Below, in pieces: positions 26,031 to 36,959 of a stretch of 64,000 nt of DNA. The stretch is from Nymphaea colorata (Eukaryota > Streptophyta > Magnoliopsida > Nymphaeales > Nymphaeaceae). The first letter of the stretch is position 1. The number at the start of each line of letters is the position of its first letter. The notes beneath the pieces were generated by a model. It did no database searches. It saw only the letters and a list, made by a program, of their open reading frames with translations, and had not been told where the DNA came from. The stretch is from positions 15,048,354-15,112,353 of the forward strand of contig NC_045139.1 in NCBI RefSeq assembly GCF_008831285.2. Direction: 5' to 3'. Both the position numbers and the translations under genes were made by a program.

Positions 26031-26556
26031 GTGTTTCTCAGCTTTCTTGCAATAAGGAGACCCATTGGCTCTTGGATAATGCCGCCATTTGACCAAGAGC
26101 GAAGACGTAGCACTGAAGAGGGGAAGCGGTTGTCAGCTTTTTCCGAGATCATGGCCGCTTACTGTTTACTGTCAAGGCTGTGCAGTGAAGCAGCGGTGAG
26201 AGTGGCGCTGCTTTTCATGGGCGCCTGTCTGGTCCGCTCTCTGCGCGTTGTCGATCTTCTCTTGCCACTCCTCGACCCCTCCCCTTTCGTAAGCTTCATC
26301 CGCTGTTCTTCTTTTGCATTCTTTTTTAACTTGACCCCTGATTGCCCGGCGAACGGACGGCAGCGCCTTTTCCGGGCGAGTCCATCGTTCCTCTCCTCCA
26401 CGAATCCACAACCAACGCGTCACGCGCTTCCCAAGCCGTAACCACACGGGGCTCCCCCTCCCGGAAAGATCCCAAAATTACCCACACCACCAGACCGCTG
26501 CTTCGTGGTCCATCGCGGTAATTTTGCGTGAAATCCCAGGCGCAATGCGAAGATGC

Positions 26557-26708
26557 GGCGATATATAAAGCGAGTTAAGAGAGAGAGTCCTTTGAGACGA
26601 GGCCGAAAAGGATCGGCTCGGCTCCGATCCGGCGATATATAAAGCGAGTTAAGAGAGAGAGAGTCCTTTGAGACGAGGCCGAAAAGGATCGGCTCGGCTC
26701 CGATCCGG
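26557..26708 (+). promoter_or_regulatory. Tandemly duplicated core promoter/leader unit of the GLOX gene
   Basis: A unit of about 75 bp occurs twice, at 26557-26630 and 26631-26708. Each copy starts with GGCGATATATAAAGCGAG, runs through a short GA tract and a GAGACGAGGCCG motif, and ends with CTCGGCTCCGATCC. The copies differ only by one extra GA dinucleotide in the second. Each therefore contains a full TATA box (26562-26570 and 26636-26644). The second TATA lies 76 bp upstream of the ATG at 26720, so transcription could start in either copy and the longer leader would contain the second TATA box. Confidence 0.8.
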
Positions 26709-26719
26709 CTCATTCTCAG

Positions 26720-28417
26720 ATGGCTTCCTCCCTCCTCTTCCTCCTCCTCCTCTTCCCACTCTTCTTCTCCTTTGCGTTCTCCCAATTCTTCTCTTTCTTC
26801 TCGGGCCAGGATGCTGAAGCGGTTCCGCAGGCGGCCCTTTTCACGGACTTTCTCGGGTCGTGGGAGCTGGTCGTCCCGGATGCCGGCGTCTCGGCCATGC
26901 ACATGCAGCTGATGCCCGGCAACAGCAAGGCCCTTATCTTCGACAGCACCATCTTCGGACCCTCTCATATCGGACTCCCGGACGGGAAGTGCCGATACGA
27001 TCCGCACAATAAGGCGACCCACCAGGATTGTTGGGCCCACTCCGTCGAGTATGACTACGACACGGGGGCCATCCGTCCTCTCATGGTCCTCACGGACACG
27101 TGGTGCTCATCGGGCTCGCTTGCCATCGATGGACGGCTCGTACAGACCGGAGGATTCAACGACGGTGGCCGCGTCGTTCGCTCGTACTCCTCCTGCGACT
27201 CGTGCGATTGGCAGGAGTTTCCCCTCACGCTGACCGGCCAAAGGTGGTACGCCTCCAACCACATCCTGCCCGACGGCCGGATCATCGTCGTCGGAGGCCG
27301 CCGAAAGTTTGATTACGAGTTCGTTCCGGCGGCCGGAGAGCGCAACGTCGAAGCATTCCGGCTACCGTTCCTCCGGGAAGCGACGGATGCGTGGGAGAAC
27401 TCTCTCTACCCCTTCGTTTTCCTGTCGACGGATGGGAACCTCTTCATCTTCGCCAACAACCGGGCCATCCTTTTGGATTACCAAGCGAATCGGATCGTCA
27501 AGACTTTTCCGGACTTGCCCGGCGGAGCTCGGAATTATCCTGGATCCGGATCCGCCGTCTTGCTCCCGCTAAATCTCGAGGACGACCGGAGGCCTCTGCC
27601 GGCGGAAGTGCTCGTCTGCGGCGGTGCTCAGCCAGAGGCGTCGGAACTTGCAGCGAGGGGGGTTTTCCAGCCGGCGCTCGACACCTGCGGAAGGATCCAG
27701 ATCACAGACCCGGACCCGGTTTGGAATATCGAGACCATGCCCTCGGGGCGGGTCATGAGCGACATGCTCATCCTGCCCAACGGCGAGGTGCTGCTGATGA
27801 ACGGAGCAAGAAGCGGGTCCGCGGGCTGGGGATTCGCTCAGGATCCGATTCTAGAACCGGTCAAGTACAGTCCTTGGAACCCGGTCGGGACCCGGTTCCA
27901 GGTCCTGAACCCGACGACGATCCCGCGCGTGTACCACTCCTCGTGCGCCGTGCTGCCGGACGGACGGGTGCTCGTCGCCGGAAGCAACACAAACAACGAC
28001 TACAATTTCACCGCCCAATTCCCGACGGAGCTCCGGATGGAGAAGTTCTCGCCCCCGTATTTGGATCCTTCGATGGCGACCCACAGGCCCACTATCATTT
28101 CGGACGCCGCTCCGAGAGAGATCCAGTATGGGCAGACTTTCACGGTCCGGGTGTTCCTCCTGGATCTGCTTGCCGGGTCTGCCGATTTCATGGTCACGAT
28201 GTACAGGCCGCCCTTCACGACGCACAGCTTCTCACAGAACCAGAGGATGCTGGTGCTCAACATCCAGGGCGTCCAGGAGAACCTGCTGCCGCTGGGGACG
28301 TACGAGATCGCGGCGACGGCGCCGCCAGATAACGTGGTGGCGCCGCCTGGTCATTACTTGTTATTTGTGGTGCATTCTGGGTTGCCGAGTGCGGGAATCT
28401 GGGTCCATATCCAATAA
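26720..28417 (+). CDS. GLOX: Aldehyde (glyoxal) oxidase, GLOX-like secreted copper-radical oxidase
   Basis: Single exon, 565 residues, strongly GC-rich. Residues 1-21 form a signal peptide, so the enzyme is secreted to the apoplast or cell wall. The body is the glyoxal-oxidase N-terminal beta-propeller, followed by a C-terminal Ig-like domain of galactose-oxidase type from about 455. The copper-radical site is intact by alignment with galactose oxidase. Cys129 (TDTWCSSGS) should crosslink to Tyr177 (QRWYASN). Tyr405 and His406 (RVYHSSCAVLPDGRVLVAGS) and His545 (PPGHYLLFV) are the copper ligands. Enzymes of this family oxidise aldehydes to acids and release H2O2, and plant GLOX proteins have been linked to pollen, wall and defence processes. 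The ATG is the first after the duplicated TATA unit and precedes the signal peptide directly. Long open frames in other registers over this gene are side effects of its GC-rich codons. Confidence 0.95.
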   Translation: MASSLLFLLLLFPLFFSFAFSQFFSFFSGQDAEAVPQAALFTDFLGSWELVVPDAGVSAMHMQLMPGNSKALIFDSTIFGPSHIGLPDGKCRYDPHNKATHQDCWAHSVEYDYDTGAIRPLMVLTDTWCSSGSLAIDGRLVQTGGFNDGGRVVRSYSSCDSCDWQEFPLTLTGQRWYASNHILPDGRIIVVGGRRKFDYEFVPAAGERNVEAFRLPFLREATDAWENSLYPFVFLSTDGNLFIFANNRAILLDYQANRIVKTFPDLPGGARNYPGSGSAVLLPLNLEDDRRPLPAEVLVCGGAQPEASELAARGVFQPALDTCGRIQITDPDPVWNIETMPSGRVMSDMLILPNGEVLLMNGARSGSAGWGFAQDPILEPVKYSPWNPVGTRFQVLNPTTIPRVYHSSCAVLPDGRVLVAGSNTNNDYNFTAQFPTELRMEKFSPPYLDPSMATHRPTIISDAAPREIQYGQTFTVRVFLLDLLAGSADFMVTMYRPPFTTHSFSQNQRMLVLNIQGVQENLLPLGTYEIAATAPPDNVVAPPGHYLLFVVHSGLPSAGIWVHIQ

Positions 28418-30716
28418 ACGCATAATGTGAAGCTTTCGTGGTGGTGGGGGAGAGGACACGAACAGAATACTTGAGGAAAGAACAGGAGGAAGGCAGGCAT
28501 TTGTCTCGCCATATACATATATGTATATTTTTTCCTTCTCTGCAATTTTTTTTTTTTTTGTTTTTTCACTTGGTACCTTTTTCTTCTGTTGCTTTTGATT
28601 GCTAGTAAATTTGGGTAGCAATGGTAGACGGGTCGAACAAATTAATTACTTTTTTTGTTGTTTCACAATGCGATCGGGAGTACTTTTCATCTGTTCTTCC
28701 ATGACCAAACACCTCTGTCGATGATAATGGCTGTAAAGGTGAAACCTGACTATATATCCATGTAGCGCTTGTTCCGGATGGAAAGCAGATCGCCATGGTC
28801 CGGTTTTCTGCACCTGAAATTCTTATATGATTAAAGCAACAAATGTATTCTTCACAATGGTGATGGTACGTGAGGGGCAAAGACGCCTCTCTTTGTCCTG
28901 GGGTCTAGAGTTGTTTGGGAATCTAACTAGTCTTATAGTGCACCATTCAATTTATGTGTTGCGCATACATGCATTGCATGCATGGTATTTTAATGCAAAA
29001 TAAAAATATTGTGATAAATATTAGTTGGGTTTTGTTCTAAATTGCAAAATGCTTTCTTAAATGATTTCATAGCTTTCACTAACATCATTTTGGAGCATCT
29101 GTATGTCTATGAACATGCAAGTGAGCTTCGGCTTTCACCTAAGTGGTAGAGTAACTTCTGGCCTTTTTCCTCGAGTAAATCAATTTGTTTTTTGTGTATG
29201 AGGATTCAATAATCTTAGGGATGAGATGGTATTTTTGGATTCGATTAAAAATTTTTAAATCATCTTGAAAAAGTTCAAGTATGAGCTGATAATGATACAT
29301 ATTGGCGGACACGCCGTATTGATGAGCAAATCCAGTTGTTTGGATGGAACCTTTGATCGAAGCAGGCATATCAAGCACTTGCATCTAAGATTCAGGGTAA
29401 TGAAACGCAGGCTAGGGTTTTGCCGCTGCTTGTATGAGGGTTTATGGCAGAGATTCCTCCCCCATTTGACTATGCATGGGGGGGAAATGAAAGGCTGTTC
29501 TTAAGAGCTAGAGCCACCAACATTCCCCACACACATTCTCATGCAGGAAATCCTTTCCTAGGAAAACTCTGAAGAATAGAAGAGGGTATGAATCCAAATC
29601 CTGACACCAGGCCATGTCGCTCTAATTATGCTTATGTTTTTCCAACGGAAGTATCAGATTCAACCCTTGTAAGAAAAGCACCGATGTTGTTACTTGTTTT
29701 CCGGCGAAACAAACAAGTCCATCCTGTGGGGATAGGAAAAGTGGTCATGAACACAACAACTAGCATGTACATATGGATCATATGTTAATCTACCAAATAT
29801 ATAGAAAATCAGGCTTGAATGATCTGATCCGAAATGTTCGAAAAAACCTCTACCCTAACCCTTCTCATCGGACCACATTATAAAGAAGATTGAGCAGAGT
29901 GACTTGAGACTTCTATTATGTATTCACATCTTCACTTCCAAGACAATGAGGATATCTAAATTAGTAAGGCAAAAAGTGTGCATAAAAGTAAGGAAATTGA
30001 AATGATCATGGCAATTAAGAATTCCAGGATTCCTTCCTTCAGAACCAGGATTTGCTAAGAATTTCCCGGTACAAGATGACAATTTATATGTTTACTAACA
30101 CATGCCACGCTTTTAATTACACAATCCACCTAAGCGTTTGAGTTTCGACAAATCAATCCCTCACTTTTCGCCCAAATTTTCAAAAAGCCGCCTTAGTATT
30201 TAGTATCCACCGTCAAGCTAACCATGGTTAAATGCGAATTAATGTAACAAGTTATACAAAAATACTCTGGCAAAATCTTCCAAAATCTCCACCCAATAGT
30301 GCAGAACACTTTACCACTTTATCGTCGCTTACCCACCGAAGGAACACCCTAACATAGTCTACCGGCGGTTGCCGTTTTCCGGCGGCCTCCTCTAGAAACA
30401 ACTGCCCTGTCACCACCCTCATTTCCTTTCTTCAACCCTCCACGTCGTTGTTGTAATTGAACAGCTAATATGTAACATTTCCAAGTTTTTTCTTCTCAAT
30501 GACGTTAGACTCAAGCTAACTTACCCTGAGAAAAATATAAGTTGATATCAGTAAACTACAAAAGATATGGTCCCTCATGTAGGATTTCGTAAAAAGGTGG
30601 ACCATATCAGAAAATTACCGACGGCGAGTGGAGATGAAGGGAAAATAGAGATAAAGAAATTGGAACCAAGTTCTGTATTCAGATAACGAGTTTAAAACTC
30701 ACCTTTCGTTTCTTAT
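28418..30716. other. GLOX 3' region and intergenic DNA
   Basis: No coding exon is supported. Near 29129-29190 the sequence ACCTAAGTGGTAGAGTAA resembles a tRNA A-box, as in tRNA-derived SINEs, but no clear B-box follows at the expected distance. The remainder is AT-rich spacer. Confidence 0.35.
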
Positions 30717-30719
30717 TCC

Positions 30720-30739
30720 TCTCTCTCTCTCTCTCTCTC
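30720..30739. repeat. (CT)n tract in the PETs leader region
   Basis: Ten CT units in the pyrimidine-rich region just upstream of the presumed non-coding first exon of the chloroplast EF-Ts gene. Confidence 0.85.
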
Positions 30740-30840
30740 GAAGAAGGAAGAGGATAGCGGGAAACAAATTTCTCTGGGCTCGGAAGCTTCTTCGCCGAGG
30801 AACTCCATCAGTTCCTTACTTTTTTTTTCCCCTTCCTTTC

Positions 30841-30855
30841 ATGGCGAATCAGTAG
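30841..30855 (+). promoter_or_regulatory. Short upstream ORF in the PETs 5' UTR
   Basis: An ATG followed by three codons and TAG ends exactly at the likely donor of 5' UTR exon 1 (|GTAGAT at 30856). The matching acceptor (TTGACAG|) is at 31439, giving a leader intron of about 584 bp before the coding exon. The UTR exon model is inferred from splice motifs only. Confidence 0.35.
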
Positions 30856-31504
30856 GTAGATTGTCTAGTTCTTTTCTGAAGACGTGGTTTTTTTCATCCT
30901 CTCCGTCCGTGTGGCTTGTTGGTTCCGTTTTAGTTTTTTTTCTATCTGTTTTTCGATGTTTGTTTGGTTTGCTTCTTTTCCTCTTTTGGCTGAACTTTCT
31001 CCTCATTTTTTCTTCCAATTTGGGGAGCAAGAATATGGGCTGGTTATACTTCATTTCTTCGTCTTATGTGCTCTTTGTCTTCTTCCTTTTTGTTGAGAAA
31101 TCGTTTACGAGGTCACTAGTCTGAATTGGATGACTGATTGAAGACGAAACTCTAGAATAGCAACTAAAATTGTTGTTTGGTCATCGTGACCAACATCGTT
31201 TTCTATGTTACAGTAATGATAATGTCAGCACTAGCTTGAGCTCTTCAATGTGCTTCTTATGCATGTCAAACATGAAGATAAGCAGTGTTTGTGCTTCAAT
31301 TGAAGCTAATGTCAGTAGTAACTAACTTATTTTGTCTGCTGTAACGAATACATGATTTAGTTATATCCTGTCTTTTGCTTTGTTAATCAGCTGCAACTGC
31401 ATCCCTTAGGCTCATGGTTTTCACTAATGTGCTTGACAGGTGAGGAGAAGGAAGCTAAAGATATTCTATAAACGGCCTATGCAATCTTGAACGGTGTCAT
31501 TGTC

Positions 31505-34500
31505 ATGGCGCCTGTATCCCTTGGAAATGTCTACATAGTTCCTGGGATTTCTTTCACTTCAAGAAGAGAGTGTCTTAAAACCAAACAATTTTCTCATGTA
31601 CCGTGCACTAGGCCTACATTTTTTTCCCAGACATTTCTATTTTCACGTTCATTTCCAGTAGGATTTTTTGGGACATGTGGACATGCTGCTATTTTGAAGC
31701 ACCAATCGAGAATCCAGAGCATGTCCATAGGAAGTGATATAGCTGTGGAAGATCCAAATTCTGCTGTTGTAGGTGATGATGAAGTTGAAGAAACAGCTCC
31801 TCCAGATGACTCACCTGTTTCAGCTGAAGAGAATGAAGTTTCCACAGCAAAAGAAGTTAGTGGAACCAAAGCTGCTGCATCTAAGCGCTCCAGAAACTTC
31901 CGAAAGAGTGAGATGCCTCCAGTAAAGGATGAGGAATTGGTACCTGGTGCAACCTTTACTGGAAAAGTTAGATCAATTCAACCATTTGGAGCATTCATTG
32001 ATTTTGGAGCTTTCACAGATGGTTTAGTCCATATTTCCAGATTGAGTGATAGCTTTGTCAAAGATGTCAATGCTGTTGTTTCAGTTGGTCAGGAGGTGAA
32101 AGTAAGAATTGTTGAAGTAAATACTGAAACTGGCAGGATTTCCTTAACAATGCGAGAGAAGGATGATGCTAGTAAGATGAGACAGCAAAAAGAGGGTAAT
32201 GCTGGTCGTGCTACTGATGCCCAAACAAGCGGTGATAAGCCAAGACAAACCAGGAAAGGTTCAATCAAGCCTAGGCAGAAGAGAGATGAAACACAAAAAA
32301 CTTCAAAGTTCTATAAGGGCCAGGTATTGGATGGTGTTGTGAAGAACCTAAACAGGTCTGGGGCTTTTGTATCTCTACCAGAAGGTGAGGAAGGGTTTCT
32401 CCCAATTTCTGAGGAGTCTGATGGTTTTGCAAGTCTTTTGGGGGATTCACAATTGCAGGTTGGTCAAGAAGTTAATGTTCGAGTTTTACGTATTAATAGA
32501 GGGCAGGTAACTTTAACAATGAAGAAAGAAGAGAATATTGAGGACATAAACATAAAACTTAATGAAGGTGGTGTTGTTCATGTGGCCACCAATCCTTTTG
32601 AATTGGCATTTCGCAAGAACAAAGTTATTTCTGCATTTTTAGATGACAGGGAGAGAATGCCTAAAATTGTCGATACTAGCACTGATTCTAAAGTCTCTGA
32701 ACAAGTTGCTATCATTGAAGATCAAGAAGGTGAAAATGTGCAGATATCTTCCGAGGAGAAGGAAGATGGTACATCAATAAGTGAAGCTGATGCAGCTGCT
32801 TTATTGGAGGATGCTTCAGCTTCTGATTCTGCTTTAGCTTCAGTAGATTCCTCTGTAACAGATGATGGAAATCTGGAATCTATGCCGGCGGAAGCTGAAT
32901 TGGTGGAAGAATTTATAAATAGTGATCAATACAGGGCGGAATCTCCAGAGGATGCAGGACCCCTGGAAGATGAAAGTACTTCCGTGATTGGTTCAGCTGG
33001 TGAAGAACCAGAAAGTGTTGCTTCTGATTCATCGGTTAATGTTCTTAGCTCGTCTGGTGAAGAAGAGCTGAATGAATCCAAGGATGGTGCTTCCTTTGCT
33101 GTGGACAAGGACGTTTCAGCCACTTCTGTTAGTGAAGACATTCCTGCTGCACCAGTTGAAGCACAGAAAGAAGAAACACAAACTGGTTTAAGTGAAGGAG
33201 AAAAAGAATCTTTTGCACAAGTGCCTGATGAAGCTAAGACAGAAGATAAATTAACCATCACTGCAGAAAACAATGAACTGAGTGGTGAAGCACCCACAGT
33301 TCCAGAAGCTAATTTGCCTTCAGTTGTGCCATCAGACGAAAATGAGGTTCCATCATCTGCCATTTCAACCCCTTTTGAAACTGGTCCAAGTGAAGGAAAA
33401 GGTAATCCATTTCTCAAAGAAACTGCAGTTAGATGCTCTTGATTTACATTTTTTTTGCCTACTGTCTGTTTTACTTCATCCTTTCACATCCTCCTATGGT
33501 AACTTTTATTGAAATCTCTTCTGGGCTGCATGTTAGCTAAATTCTTTAATCATTAACAAAGTTGGTCCATCCTTGATGACAATTTCGTTTTGTTAATTCT
33601 TCTGATTTTCAAATTTTTAGGTTGGTTCTTCTGTTTTCTGTACCATACAACTGTTGGTATGATAGCTTCATGGTAAATTTTAGAACTCCATGTTTCTTTG
33701 TCTTATTGTCTATGAGTTACCGCTCCAATATCATCTGGAGCTATCCGGATTATGTGTATGTTTATCACCTTTTCAACATTTATTCATCTGGATAGACTGG
33801 ATTAGTTTACATATTCGATCACTGATTTAGTCTGGAATATATTGCACAAAATGCAGCTACTGTGTCTGCTGCCCTTGTCAAGCAGCTGCGTGAAGAAACT
33901 GGAGCTGGAATGATGGATTGTAAGAAGGCCCTTGCAGAGACAGGGGGTGACATTGTTAAAGCTCAGGAGTTCCTAAGGAAAAAAGGCCTAGCTAGTGCTG
34001 AGAAGAAGGCGAGCAGAGCTACAGCTGAAGGGAGAATTGGCTCGTACATTCATGATAATCGGATTGGAGTAATGATAGAGGTAAACTGTGAGACAGATTT
34101 TGTGGCTCGTGGTGATATTTTCAAGCAGTTGGTTGAAGATCTTGCTATGCAAGTTGCAGCATGCCCACAAGTGCAGCATTTAGTTACTGATGATGTTCCT
34201 GAAGACATTGTCAACAAGGAAAGGGAGATTGAGATGCAGAAGGATGACATTCTACAGAAGCCAGAACAGATCAGATCAAAAATTGTTGATGGCAGAATAA
34301 AAAAGAGACTTGAGGAACTGGCACTTCTTGAGCAGCCATTTATAAAAAATGACAAGGTTGTAGTGAAGGATTTAATTAAGCAAACAATTTCAGCAATTGG
34401 GGAAAACATTAAAGTAACAAGGTTTGTCAGATACAATCTTGGAGAAGGTTTAGAGAAGAAAAGTCAAGATTTTGCTGCAGAAGTTGCTGCTCAAACTGCA

Positions 34501-35669
34501 GCAAAAGAACCGGCTGCTTCACAAGCTCCCCAGCCGGCTCCAGATACTACGGAAGCCACTGAAAGGTGACTCAGACTTTTTCATTACCACGTGATTTGCT
34601 AGCTTTCTCAAACCTAGGCCACCAATTAGGTGCTGTCATGTGTAGAATGTCAAGTATCAACGCACACATTTTTGAAACTATAATATAGAAGGCCAACTAT
34701 TAATTGGCATTTGATTATCATGTTGAGGGGTACGTATTAACATAGCATTTGTTGACTTTCAAAATTGCTATTACACCTACTGCATCCTCGTCTCTCTCGT
34801 TTCCTTCTGTATTGAGAAATCCTGTTTTTTGTTTTAATATTTATCAGGTTCATTTAGTCATATCTGATGGGGAAACAAAAATGAAGCTTTTTTGGGTGTT
34901 CTTCCTAGTTGCTATTTGAGGAACCTTCTTGTTTTCTGCAAGCATGAAACATGATTTACTTTGGGCAGTCTTATTTCTCTTTTGGAAGCTATGTCTTGGT
35001 ATTCAATTTCTAATATTGTTAGTTCTCTTTTACAGGCCACCAAAAGTTACAATATCAGCTACACTTGTTAAGCAACTAAGGGAAGAAACAGGAGCAGGCA
35101 TGATGGACTGCAAGAAAGCTCTGGCAGAAACAGATGGCAACCTGGAGAAGGCACAAGAGTACTTAAGAAAGAAGGGCTTGTCAAGTGCAGAAAAGAAATC
35201 TGGACGCCTTGCTGCAGAGGGTAGAATTGCTTCATATATTCATGATTCGCGCATTGGAGTTCTGATTGAAGTGAACTGTGAGACTGACTTTGTTGCTCGA
35301 GGTGAAATTTTCAAACAGCTGGTTGATGATCTTGCAATGCAAGTTGCAGCATGCCCACAAGTTGAGTACATCTCTGTTGAAGACATCCCAGAGAGCATAA
35401 CCAGAAAAGAAAGAGAACTTGAATTACAGCGTGAAGATTTGCAGTCAAAGCCAGAAAATATTAGGGAAAAAATTGTTGATGGGCGTGTATCAAAGCGGCT
35501 TGCTGAGTTAACATTGCTTGAACAGCCCTTCATTAGAGATGACAGTCTGTTGATCAAGGACTTGGTGAAGCAGACTGTGGCCACTCTTGGTGAGAATATA
35601 AGGGTCCGAAGGTTTGTGCGCTACACACTTGGAGAGAAAGAAAGCAATGAACCAAACAATGACGCTTAG
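31505..35669 (+). CDS. PETs: Chloroplast polyprotein PETs: S1-domain (PSRP-7-like) region plus two EF-Ts domains
   Basis: Exons 31505-33401, 33857-34565 and 35036-35669; phases close to give 1079 residues. Residues 1 to about 75 look like a chloroplast transit peptide. Two S1 RNA-binding domains lie at about 145-218 ([16 protein letters not shown]) and 268-340 ([16 protein letters not shown]). A long acidic Ser/Glu-rich linker runs to 632. Two full EF-Ts domains follow at about 633-869 and 870-1079, each with both EF-Ts signatures ([16 protein letters not shown] and [11 protein letters not shown]). EF-Ts exchanges GDP for GTP on EF-Tu in plastid translation; the S1 part corresponds to ribosome-associated PSRP-7 known from green algae. 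The start at 31505 is the first ATG of the exon; the four-residue uORF lies in the upstream exon. The two EF-Ts domains are encoded by separate exons, which indicates exon duplication. Confidence 0.95.
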
Positions 35670-36083
35670 AATTCAAATTTTGGAGGATGCTAGTTCAATG
35701 GGAGGCGAATTATAGCTATTCTCACTTCTCAGGGCCATTGTAGTTAAAATAAGAAAATATTCTCCCAAGCAGATCTTGAGCGAATCTGGACTTTGTTTCT
35801 GGCATTTAGAAATCAGTCTCCTTTCCCCTTCGTTGATGTTTTTGTCTCGGGCTGGTGAATTGGCAATTGTATCCAAAGAGGTGTTGTGCTCTTTTATTTT
35901 ATTTTATTTTTTTTAATTTCTTTTATGGACATCTCTTAATCACTAAAGGTTGTTCAAACATTAATCAAATTAGATCCTTTAGTGCTTGGGTTAACATAAT
36001 AATTTTATCCAGCTTAATTTGTCCTGCTTGGACTTTTCTTTCGGTTTAAAGTGCTTTCTGGTCTTGTTCTTTGTTTCATGTAA
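35670..36083. other. 3' UTR and downstream of PETs
   Basis: Directly follows the TAG at 35667-35669. T-rich, non-coding and consistent with a plant 3' UTR and terminator region. The poly(A) site is not resolved. Confidence 0.4.
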
Positions 36084-36159
36084 GAGTTTCCCATGTCAAT
36101 TTGGTCTATTGAACATACACTTGCATCCTTTTGTTCAAATATATGTAATGCCAAATTGT

Positions 36160-36191
<32 letters not shown>

Positions 36192-36500
36192 AACTTGCAG
36201 CTGCTTGCTAACGTGACCTTTTCCAAGTAATGCTGCTATTATCAGCTTGAAAAAATATGCATCTATTGTATTTTGTTACATTAGACCCTTGGGAGTTTCC
36301 CATGTCAATTTGGTCTATTGAACATATACTTGCATCCTTTTGTTCAAATATATTTAATGCCAAATTGTGCTCTCTCTCTCTCTCTCTCTCTTTCTAAACT
36401 TGCAGCTGCTTGCTAACGTGACCTTTTCCAAGTAATGCTGCTATTGTCAGCTTGAAAAAATGCGCATCTATTATATTTTGTTACATTAGTCCCTTGGTTC
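36084..36500. repeat. 209-bp tandem duplication downstream of PETs
   Basis: The block beginning GAGTTTCCCATGTCAATTTG at 36084 is repeated at 36293 with only scattered substitutions. Each copy includes a CT microsatellite (36161-36190 and 36370-36392) of different length. The high identity suggests a recent duplication. It is non-coding. Confidence 0.9.
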
Positions 36501-36720
36501 TTGGATCAACTTGATATACGAGGCTTGAATGTTGTTTTGGCGCAGTAAGCTTTCTGGTGAGAATGACAGCATGACAGGTGAAGAGGCCAGTCTTTGGCAT
36601 GAGCAGCAGCAGTCACGTCCCCAGCATGGTCAGCTGCTTGGCATGCAATTTACCTTCATATACAACTGTATGTTTTCTGATTTGTTTTTTAGTCAATATG
36701 GGGAAAAAGATTGACATGGC

Positions 36721-36796
36721 TCTCTCTCTTTCTCTATCTCTCTCTCTCTCTCTCTACACACACCCACACACACACACACACATACATACATACATG

Positions 36797-36855
<59 letters not shown>

Positions 36856-36889
36856 TATGTATAGATAGAGAGAGAGAGAGAGAGAGAGT
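36721..36889. repeat. Compound microsatellite (CT, CA, CATA, TA, GA)
   Basis: About 170 bp of successive simple repeats: CT, then CA, CATA, interrupted TA and finally GA. The CT start and GA end are complementary and the TA core is self-complementary, so the tract could form a long hairpin. Confidence 0.95.
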
Positions 36890-36959
36890 TCTTCAACCTC
36901 ATCAGATAGTGATTCACACTTTGTAACCTCTTTCTGTTGATGACTTGATGCTTAACCAT

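Noticed and set aside
26031-26441. A 136-codon frame upstream of GLOX with an inner ATG (26151) and a perfect GTAAGC donor near 26289
   Set aside because: Low-complexity composition in the second half, no recognisable family, and no downstream exon can be placed without running into the GLOX promoter. Kept only as a remote possibility of a lost first exon.
27391-28332. A 313-codon plus-strand open frame inside GLOX, and a 206-codon minus-strand frame at 26420-27040
   Set aside because: Both overlap the GLOX coding region or its leader in other registers, are rich in Arg/Pro/Gly as expected from GC-rich codons read out of frame, and show no family similarity.
29129-29190. A-box-like sequence suggesting a tRNA or SINE
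   Set aside because: No B-box at a proper distance and no acceptor stem. Insufficient for a feature call.
31487-31504. Upstream extension of the PETs coding frame before 31505
   Set aside because: It begins with TTG, not ATG; the first ATG is at 31505 and is followed by a credible transit peptide.
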